A stretch of DNA of 12,400 bases from Solirubrobacteraceae bacterium (GTDB lineage: Bacteria; Actinomycetota; Thermoleophilia; Solirubrobacterales; Solirubrobacteraceae), in NCBI GenBank assembly GCA_025928415.1, contig JAICJK010000027.1, positions 1 to 12,400 of the forward strand. Reading direction: 5' to 3'. Of the stretch, positions 5,799 to 11,388 are shown piece by piece (positions within the stretch are counted from its first letter, which is position 1; each line of letters starts with the position of its first letter). The position numbers were made by a program, and so were the translations under genes. Under the pieces are notes generated by a model that was not told the DNA's origin, did not search any database, and saw only the letters and a list, made by a program, of their open reading frames with translations.

Positions 5799-7216
5799 CG
5801 CGCGTGCCCCGGCCGGGGGACCTCGGGGGCGGATCCCGCGGGGGGCGCCAGAGCGGCGACCACGACGGCGTGGCCGCTCTGGTGGCCGAGCCCGACGGCC
5901 GGCCGGAGCTCACCGGGCTGGAGATGCTGGAGCCGCCCGTCCGGCCCGGGCTGCGGGCGCGCGTGGCCGGGTCGGGCACCGGCCAGGCCGCGGGCCTGGC
6001 GGGGGCCACCCTCGCCAACAACGCGCTGCAGCTCGTCTTCACGATCCTGGTCACGCGGATGCTCGGGTCGACCGACTACGGCGCGCTGGCCGCCCTGATC
6101 TCCGCGTTCCTGATCCTGCTCGTCGGCGGCCAGGCGGTGCAGGCCGCCGCGGCGCGCGAGGTGGCGCTCGGGCGCCTGGGCAGCGCGGGCGACCTGCACC
6201 ACACGGTCCGGGCATGGACGCGCACGATGGTGCTGGCGGCGCTCGCGCTGACGGTGCTGGGGATCGCCGTGCGCGGGCCCCTGGCCTCGCTGATCGGCAC
6301 GCCCGAGCATCCCTGGGGTGCCGCCGCGGTGCTGCCCACCGGGGCGCTGTGGCTGCTGATCTCGCTGCAGCGCGGCGTGCTGCTCGGGGTCCACGCGTTC
6401 CGGCAGGTCGGCATCAGCATCGTGGCCGAGGCCGCGGCGCGCCTGCTGATGGGCGGCACGCTGGCCGCCGTGGCCGGCGTCACGGGCGCGTTCCTCGGCG
6501 CGCCGCTGGCCTTCTTCGCCGTCGCCGTGGGGCTCGTCGTGGCCCTCGACCGGCGCCTCGGCGCGCCGACCCGCACCGCGCCCCGCCGCGAGCTCCGGAC
6601 GCTGCTCAGCGACGGGTGGGTGCCGATCGTCGGCCTGAGCCTGCTCGCCGTCCTGCAGAACGTCGACGTCATCATCGCCCGCCACCGGCTGGGCGAGGAT
6701 CGCGCGGGCTCCTACGCGGTGGCCGCGGTGGCGGCCAAGAGCGTCGTCTGGGTCGCGATCGGGGTCGGGCTCCAGCTCCTCCCCCAGGCCACGCGGCGGG
6801 CGGCCGCGGGACAGGACCCGCGCCCGGTCCTCTACCGCGCCCTGGGCGTGCTGACGGCGGTCGCGGCCCCGGCGCTGCTGATCTTCGCCCTCGCGCCCGA
6901 CCTGCTGCTGCGCACCGCCTTCGGCCCGGACACCGTCGACGCGGCCGGGGCGCTGATCGTGCTCGGGCTCGCGATGACGCTGCTGGCCGTGTCCTACCTG
7001 ACCGTCCAGTACCTGCTGGCGCTGCACCTGGTGAGCTTCCTGTGGGTCCTGGGGGCCATCGCGGCCGGGGAGATCCTCGTGCTCTTCCGGGCCCAGGTGT
7101 CGATCACCGGCTTCGCCTCGACGGTCCTGGCCACGCAGGTCGTCGCCGCCGTGGCGGTGCTCGTCCTGGCGGCGCGCGCGCGGCCGCTGTCCGTCCGACG
7201 CCCCGACCCCTCATAG
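5795..7216 (+). CDS. Wzx-like polysaccharide flippase (MOP superfamily)
   Basis: 473 aa. An integral membrane protein with about 12-14 hydrophobic segments from residue 63 on. The first helix contains AGATLANNALQLVFTILVTRMLGSTDYG (66-93), the typical opening of Polysacc_synt/RfbX-like flippases, whose helix 1 ends in R-x-L-G-x-x-x-Y/F-G. Later landmarks are VGLSLLAVLQNVDVIIARHRLG (about 277-298), with an Asp in a helix, and DRAGSYAVAAVAAKSVVW. Such proteins move undecaprenyl-linked glycan units across the membrane. The first 60 residues are hydrophilic and Gly/Pro/Asp-rich, so a later start such as ATG 5924 is possible; I keep ATG 5795 because of its ATGA link to the leader ORF. Neighbouring ligase and glycosyltransferases support a surface-glycan export role. 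MurJ-like function is less likely because mviN-type context is absent. Confidence 0.88.
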   Translation: MTRVPRPGDLGGGSRGGRQSGDHDGVAALVAEPDGRPELTGLEMLEPPVRPGLRARVAGSGTGQAAGLAGATLANNALQLVFTILVTRMLGSTDYGALAALISAFLILLVGGQAVQAAAAREVALGRLGSAGDLHHTVRAWTRTMVLAALALTVLGIAVRGPLASLIGTPEHPWGAAAVLPTGALWLLISLQRGVLLGVHAFRQVGISIVAEAAARLLMGGTLAAVAGVTGAFLGAPLAFFAVAVGLVVALDRRLGAPTRTAPRRELRTLLSDGWVPIVGLSLLAVLQNVDVIIARHRLGEDRAGSYAVAAVAAKSVVWVAIGVGLQLLPQATRRAAAGQDPRPVLYRALGVLTAVAAPALLIFALAPDLLLRTAFGPDTVDAAGALIVLGLAMTLLAVSYLTVQYLLALHLVSFLWVLGAIAAGEILVLFRAQVSITGFASTVLATQVVAAVAVLVLAARARPLSVRRPDPS

Positions 7217-7302
7217 GCCCGCTCGGGACCCCCATCGCCCCCGCGCGCGCGGCGGAGCAACCGGCCGGTGCGCGCGGTGGCGGCGAGTACGCTGGCGCGC
7301 CG
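7217..7302 (+). other. Short intergenic gap between flippase and ligase
   Basis: This 86-base gap holds a 10-base palindrome ACCGGCCGGT (7260-7269) and a TACGCT box 9 bases before the ligase ATG. No clear terminator with a T-tract is visible, so read-through from the flippase gene is likely. Confidence 0.6.
7288..7293 (+). promoter_or_regulatory. -10-like box (TACGCT) 9 bases before the ligase ATG
   Basis: TACGCT fits TAnnnT and stands exactly 9 bases before ATG 7303, the same spacing as at 5603, 5682 and 11350. No recognisable -35 lies 16-18 bases upstream. It may be an internal, leaderless promoter. The evidence is mainly the repeated spacing. Confidence 0.35.
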
Positions 7303-8745
7303 ATGCGCCTGCTCGTCCCCCGCGCCATCTGCATCGCGAGCCCGACGGCGCTGGCCTTCTTCGCCGGCGGGTACAACGACCGCTCACGGCACATCGCGCT
7401 GATCGTCACCGCGGTCGGGCTGCTGCTCGCGGCCGCGCTGGCCCCCGCGCCGCTGCCCCGCGGCCGGCCGGCGCGCGTCACGCTCGGCGCGCTCGGCGCG
7501 TTCTGCGCGTGGACGGCGCTCAGCGCGACGTGGGCGCCAGTGCCCTACCAGGCCTCCGGCGACGCGCAGCGCGTCCTGCTCTACCTCGTGGTGCTGGCGA
7601 TCGCCATCGCCGTCTGGCGCCCGCGGCGGGCGGCGCGCTGGGCGGAGGCGCTGCTGGCGGCGGGGGCGCTGGGCATCGCCCTGGTGGGCCTCGCAGGCCG
7701 CCTGCTGCCGAGCCTCGTCACCCAGCACAGCTCGCACCGCGCGGGCGGCCGGCTCGACCAGCCCCTGACCTACTGGAACGCCGAGGGCGCCCTGGCGGCG
7801 ATGGGCCTGATCCTCTGCGCCCGCATCGCGGGGGATCGCGAGCGCCGGCCGCTCGCCCGGGCCGCCGCGGCCGCGGCGACCGTGCCGCTGGCGATGGACC
7901 TCTACCTGACCTTCTCGCGCGGCGCGCTCGCGGCGCTGGCCGCGGGCCTGCTCGTCCTCTTCGTCGCCGCCCGGTCCTGGTCGCAGCTTCGCGCGCTGGT
8001 GATCTGCACGGGGCCGTGCCTCGCCGCCACGGTGGCGGCCGGGCTGTCGGACAGCGTGCGGGGCGTGCGCCCGGGCGACGTCGGCCAGGGCCTGGTGGTC
8101 CTCGGCGTGCTCGTCGCGGCGGCCGCCGTCGCGGCCGGGCTCACCGTCCTCGCGCTGCGCCACGAGGCCCGTGCGGCGTCCCGGCGGGACGTCATCCCGC
8201 TCCCACGCGGAACCGCGGCGCTGGCCGCGGTCGTAGTGGTCGGCCTCGTGGTGATCCCGATCGTCGTGGGCGGCGCGAATCCGCCGGGCACCAAGCAGGT
8301 CTCGGTCGGCGCGACCAACCAGCGGCTCTCCGAGCTCGGCTCCAACCGTCCCGAGTACTGGCGCGTCGCCCTCGCTGGGTTCAAGGAGCACCCGGTCCGC
8401 GGCGTGGGCTCCAGCGGCTTCGCGGTCATCTGGCTGCAGAAGCGCCACATCTCCGAGGGCGTGCACGACGCCCACTCGCTGGAGATCGAGACCCTCGCCG
8501 AGCTGGGCCTGGTGGGCATCGCGATGCTGGCCGCGCTGCTCGGCGGCGCGATGCTGGCGATCCGCCGGGTCCACGGCGTGGATCCCGTCCTCGCTGCGGG
8601 CCCGGTCGCGGCGCTCACCGCCTGGGCGCTGCACTCGGCGATCGACTGGGACTGGGAGATGCCGGCGCTGACGCTCGTGGCGGTGATCCTGCTCGGGGTC
8701 ATGCTCGCGCAGGCCGACGAGGCGGAGGTGGCCGATGGCGGCTGA
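7303..8745 (+). CDS. O-antigen ligase/polymerase-like membrane protein (Wzy_C/WaaL family)
   Basis: 480 aa, polytopic, with roughly 10-12 hydrophobic segments. The family signature is near the C-terminal third: RPEYWRVALAGFKEHPVRGVGSSGF (about 348-372), then HDAHSLEIETLAELGLVGI (about 388-406). This matches the O-antigen ligase pattern of R-x-x-x-W, F-x-x-x-P-x-x-G-V-G-x-x-x-F and A-H-S/N-x-x-L-E-x-x-x-E-x-G-x-x-G in the large periplasmic loop. Such enzymes join or polymerise undecaprenyl-linked glycans on the outer face of the membrane. ATG 7303 starts just before the first hydrophobic segment. The 3' end overlaps the next gene by 11 bases. Whether it acts as a ligase, a polymerase or a protein O-glycosyltransferase cannot be told from sequence. 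Confidence 0.88.
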   Translation: MRLLVPRAICIASPTALAFFAGGYNDRSRHIALIVTAVGLLLAAALAPAPLPRGRPARVTLGALGAFCAWTALSATWAPVPYQASGDAQRVLLYLVVLAIAIAVWRPRRAARWAEALLAAGALGIALVGLAGRLLPSLVTQHSSHRAGGRLDQPLTYWNAEGALAAMGLILCARIAGDRERRPLARAAAAAATVPLAMDLYLTFSRGALAALAAGLLVLFVAARSWSQLRALVICTGPCLAATVAAGLSDSVRGVRPGDVGQGLVVLGVLVAAAAVAAGLTVLALRHEARAASRRDVIPLPRGTAALAAVVVVGLVVIPIVVGGANPPGTKQVSVGATNQRLSELGSNRPEYWRVALAGFKEHPVRGVGSSGFAVIWLQKRHISEGVHDAHSLEIETLAELGLVGIAMLAALLGGAMLAIRRVHGVDPVLAAGPVAALTAWALHSAIDWDWEMPALTLVAVILLGVMLAQADEAEVADGG

Positions 8746-9181
8746 GGACGCGGCGGTCGCGCGGCGGACCACGAGCGGGCGGCGCGCGGCACTGCCGGCC
8801 TGGGTCGCCCGCGGCGTGCTCGTCGCGCTCGCCGTCGTGGCGGCCGCGGTGGGCCTCCGGGCCATCCACAGCCAGCACGAGTGCGACGCGGCGATCAACC
8901 GCAGGACGGCGAACCCGGCGCAGGCGATCGCCGCCGTGAACCACCTCGTCGACGTCTGCCCCTTGACGCGCGAGACGCTCGCGCGGGTCGTTGCGCTCGG
9001 CATCCTGAGCCGGCCCGAGGCCTTCCTCGCGACGGCCGGGCGGATCGCGCGCGAGACGCCCGGCAACTACCTCGGCTGGCTCGTCCTGGATCTCGCCGCA
9101 CAGCGGTCGGGCGACCGCCGGCTGCAGCGCGAGGCCGAAGCCCGGATCGTGGACCTCGTGCCCGGTTTTGAGCTGCCCTGA
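8735..9181 (+). CDS. Small single-span membrane protein, possible TPR-like domain, unknown function
   Basis: 148 aa, not recognised as a named family. The first 26 residues are basic (RRTTSGRR), followed by one hydrophobic span, about residues 23-42. The positive-inside rule then predicts a C-terminal domain outside the cell. That domain (43-148) is predicted helical, with Ala/Leu/Arg heptads. The segment from ARETPGNYLGWLVLDLAAQ to the Asp-Leu-Val-Pro ending resembles the helix spacing of a tetratricopeptide repeat. Two cysteines, C50 and C75, both lie in the exported part and could form a disulfide. The gene starts 11 bases inside the ligase gene, so the two are translated together. Many Wzy-type proteins carry C-terminal TPRs; this could be that part encoded separately (inference). 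It ends 13 bases from the converging GT2 gene. Confidence 0.75.
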   Translation: MAAEDAAVARRTTSGRRAALPAWVARGVLVALAVVAAAVGLRAIHSQHECDAAINRRTANPAQAIAAVNHLVDVCPLTRETLARVVALGILSRPEAFLATAGRIARETPGNYLGWLVLDLAAQRSGDRRLQREAEARIVDLVPGFELP

Positions 9182-9194
9182 CCGGCGCGCGGCG

Positions 9195-10163
9195 TCACCA
9201 CGCTGTGTCCGGGTGCCCTCCGGCGCCCGCGCCGCGCCACGGCGCGGCGGGCACCGCGTCCTGCACCCGCACGACCGCGCGGGCGCGGACGGCGCGCCGC
9301 TCGCCCCACATCGCCGGCAGGAGCGGCAGCGCGGAGGCGAGGCCGGCCAGGTGCGCGCGGAGAGCGCCCCGCCCGCTGCGCGCGGCGTGCCACAGCCACG
9401 CCGCCTGCCGGTAGGCGACCAGGGGCGCCCAGCGCCACGGGAAGCTGCGGGCGACGAGCAGCAGCGTGTTGCGCGCCGCCCAGGCGGCCACCGGGCGCGC
9501 GAGGGCCCCGGCGGACCCGCTGCCCGCGTGGCGCGCGACGGCGGGCTCGTAGCGGCACGTCCAGCCGGCCAGCCGGAGCTTCAGCCCCAGGTCGACGTCC
9601 TCCAGGTAGGCGAAGAACCGCTCGTCGAAGGCCCCGGCCTGGACCACCGGCGCTCGGCGGTAGAGCGCGGCCCCGGCGCAGGCGGCGAACACCTCCCCGG
9701 GGGCGTCCCAGCGCCCGTCGTCGCGCCGGAAGCGCCCGCGCTGCTCGCAGACGCCGTCGCGGCGCAGCACGTCGCCGGTGTCGTAGAGCACGCCGGGGTC
9801 CTCGAGGCCGACCATCTTCGTCGCCACGCTCGCGCAGCGCGGGTCGTCCTCGAGGACCGCGACGGTCCGGGCGAGCCAGTCGGGCGCGAGCTCGACGTCC
9901 GTGTTGACGAGCGCGAGGGCGTCCGCGCCGCCGGCGGCGGCGATGCCGGCGTTCGCGCCGCCGGCGAAGCCGGTGTTGCGCGGGAGCGCCACCACCCGCA
10001 CCTGCGGCCAGTGCTCGCGCAGCCACGCCACGGAGCCGTCGGTGGAGCCGTTGTCCACGACCACGATCTCGTCAGGGGGCCGCGTCTGGGCGGCGAGCGA
10101 CTCGAGGCAGCCGGGTAGCCAGCGCCGCCCGTTCCAGCTCGGGACGACCGCGGCGACCCTCAC
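9195..10163 (-). CDS. Family 2 glycosyltransferase (rhamnosyltransferase/WbbL-like)
   Basis: 322 aa from GTG 10163. The GT-A fold is visible: VAAVVPSWNG (3-12), EIVVVDNGSTDGS (32-44), LPRNTGFAGGANAGI (60-74), LVNTDVEL (85-92, in the place of the metal-binding DxD), FFAYLEDVDLGLKLRLAG (183-200, with the catalytic-type acidic ED) and RHAGSGS (211-217). This order is typical of GT2 enzymes that add rhamnose or similar sugars to lipid-linked intermediates on the inner face of the membrane. The actual sugar is not deducible. The C-terminal part (about 228-300) has amphipathic helices that may rest on the membrane. It follows the GT4 gene with a GTGA overlap and converges on the small membrane-protein gene. 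Confidence 0.93.
   Translation of the reverse strand: MRVAAVVPSWNGRRWLPGCLESLAAQTRPPDEIVVVDNGSTDGSVAWLREHWPQVRVVALPRNTGFAGGANAGIAAAGGADALALVNTDVELAPDWLARTVAVLEDDPRCASVATKMVGLEDPGVLYDTGDVLRRDGVCEQRGRFRRDDGRWDAPGEVFAACAGAALYRRAPVVQAGAFDERFFAYLEDVDLGLKLRLAGWTCRYEPAVARHAGSGSAGALARPVAAWAARNTLLLVARSFPWRWAPLVAYRQAAWLWHAARSGRGALRAHLAGLASALPLLPAMWGERRAVRARAVVRVQDAVPAAPWRGAGAGGHPDTAW
9210..9249. terminator. Two tandem GC hairpins at the convergent gene ends
   Basis: CGGGTGCC-CTCC-GGCGCCCG (9210-9229, 8 bp with one G-U) is followed directly by CGCCGCGCC-AC-GGCGCGGCG (9230-9249, perfect 9-base arms). They lie 29 bases past the plus-strand stop at 9181 and inside the last codons of the GT2 gene. No T-tract follows on either strand. 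They could slow polymerase as U-less terminators, but GC-rich codons alone can make such repeats. Confidence 0.3.
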
Positions 10164-11350
10164 CGAGGCGCGACGAGCCCGCGCGCGCGGCGCGGGGGGC
10201 TGCGGCGCAGCGTGGAGCGGGGCGTGCGGCGCAGCTCGCCGCGCAGCGTCTCGTTCACGACGCGCTCGATGCCGCGCTGGAAGCTCGACACGTCGAACCG
10301 GCGGGCGTTGGCGACGCATGCGGCCGGGTCGACGGACAGCGCGTCGAAGCCGCGTACGGCGGCGATGAGGGCGTCGGGCTCGGGCTCGTCGAAGAACACG
10401 CCGGTCTGGCCCTCGACCACGGTCCCGGCCACGCCGCCCGCCCGCAGGGCGATCACGGGGCGCCCGGCCGCCTGGGCCTCGACGGCGGCGATCCCGAACT
10501 CCTCGGTGGCTGTGACGACGAGCCCGCGGCAGCGCGCGAGCGTGTGCGCGACCTCCTCGTCGTCGATGCGGCCCGCGAAGCGGATCGTCGGCCCGGCGAG
10601 GCGCTGGAGCCGGCGGCTGTCGGGCCCCTTGCCGATGATCACGAGGGGCAGCCCCATGCGGTTGAACGCGCGGACGGCCACGTCGATCCGCTTGTGCGGC
10701 ATCAGCTCCGACAGGACGGCGTACTCGCGGCCCACCTCGGACAGCGGCACGGGCGAGAAGCGGTCGGTCTCCACCGGCGGGGGGATGATCTCCGAGCTGC
10801 GCCCGAAGTAGCGCAGGACGCGCTGGCGCGTGGTCTCCGAGTTCGCGATGTAGCGGTCGACCCGGCGGGCGGCCGTCGTGTCCCACTGGCGCCAGCGCCC
10901 GAGGACCATCGCCAGCGGCGCGCGCAGCAGCGCCGGGTTGTCGTGCAGCGTCTCCTCCCGCGCGTTCCACGCGTAGCGGAACGGGTTGTGGCAGTAGCAG
11001 ACGTGGATCGCGCGCTCGTCGGGGATGACGCCGTGCGACCACGCGCTGTGGCTGGAGATCACGACGTCGTAGCCGCGCAGGTCGAGCGACTCGATCGCGT
11101 ACGGGTACGCGGGCATCAGCGCGCGGAACGTCTTCGCCGTCGGGCGCAGGCGCTGCAGGAAGGTCGTGTGGACCCTCCGGTTCGCGAACCTCCCGTGCGT
11201 GCCCTTGGGGTCGTAGACCGCGGTGAAGATGTCCGCGTCCGGGTAGATGTCGCACAACGCCGCGAAGACACGCTCCGCGCCCCTCAGGTCCAACAGGAAG
11301 TCGTGCACGAGTGCGACGCGTAACTTCGGCTTGCCGGTTCCGTCCTGCAT
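10160..11350 (-). CDS. Family 4 glycosyltransferase (WbaZ/mannosyltransferase-like)
   Basis: 396 aa from ATG 11350. The N-terminal GT-B domain opens with LRVALVHDFLLDLRGAERVF (10-29), in which G-G/R-A-E-R is characteristic of WbaZ-type GT4 enzymes. It continues with YPDADIFTAVYD, CYCHNPFRYAW (118-128) and ANSETT (169-174). The C-terminal domain has the sugar-nucleotide site: PHKRIDVAVRAF (218-229), IIGKGPD (238-244) and E283-FG-E291 in EEFGIAAVEAQAAGRPV, the EX7E motif of retaining GT4 enzymes. The C-terminal 25 residues are Arg/Pro-rich and probably unstructured. It likely transfers a hexose, perhaps mannose, from a nucleotide sugar to a lipid-linked glycan. GT2 follows with a GTGA overlap. 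A TCCACA-17-TACACT promoter stands 9 bases before the ATG. Confidence 0.93.
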   Translation of the reverse strand: MQDGTGKPKLRVALVHDFLLDLRGAERVFAALCDIYPDADIFTAVYDPKGTHGRFANRRVHTTFLQRLRPTAKTFRALMPAYPYAIESLDLRGYDVVISSHSAWSHGVIPDERAIHVCYCHNPFRYAWNAREETLHDNPALLRAPLAMVLGRWRQWDTTAARRVDRYIANSETTRQRVLRYFGRSSEIIPPPVETDRFSPVPLSEVGREYAVLSELMPHKRIDVAVRAFNRMGLPLVIIGKGPDSRRLQRLAGPTIRFAGRIDDEEVAHTLARCRGLVVTATEEFGIAAVEAQAAGRPVIALRAGGVAGTVVEGQTGVFFDEPEPDALIAAVRGFDALSVDPAACVANARRFDVSSFQRGIERVVNETLRGELRRTPRSTLRRSPPRRARGLVAPR

Positions 11351-11359
11351 GCGAAGGCG

Positions 11360-11388
11360 AGTGTATGCGACAGTTGACCGCTTGTGGA
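11360..11388 (-). promoter_or_regulatory. Promoter of the GT4-GT2 pair (TCCACA - 17 - TACACT)
   Basis: On the minus strand, TCCACA (11388-11383, 4/6 to TTGACA) is followed after 17 bases by TACACT (11365-11360). Nine bases later comes ATG 11350, so the mRNA would be leaderless. The -35 hexamer covers the GTG start codon (11384-11386) of the divergent GT4 gene. Confidence 0.5.
11369..11374 (+). promoter_or_regulatory. Weak -10-like box (GACAGT) before the divergent GT4
   Basis: GACAGT departs from TAnnnT only at the first base and stands 9 bases before GTG 11384, the same distance seen at other starts. There is no -35 match 17 bases upstream. It would overlap the spacer of the opposing promoter. 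Confidence 0.2.

Noticed and set aside
7240..7269. CG-rich palindromes (CCGCGCGCGCGG and ACCGGCCGGT) between flippase and ligase
   Set aside because: Short, purely G/C palindromes are expected by chance at this composition and there is no T-tract to make a terminator; noted only as part of the gap.
8178..8192. Inverted repeat CGTCCCG-G-CGGGACG inside the ligase gene
   Set aside because: It is internal to a coding region, with short arms and no start, stop or repeat context, and is compatible with chance in GC-rich codons.
5230..8745. A single very long open plus-strand frame of 1171 codons
   Set aside because: Only the part from 7303 on reads as a real membrane protein. The upstream part is Arg/Gly/Pro/Ala-rich noise lying antisense to the LPXTG gene and in another frame of the flippase, an effect of few stops in GC-rich DNA.
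7384..9066. Long minus-strand frame of 560 codons opposite the ligase gene
   Set aside because: Its translation is Arg/Gln/His-rich low complexity, the usual antisense shadow of a GC-rich coding gene; the plus-strand O-antigen ligase motifs are unambiguous.
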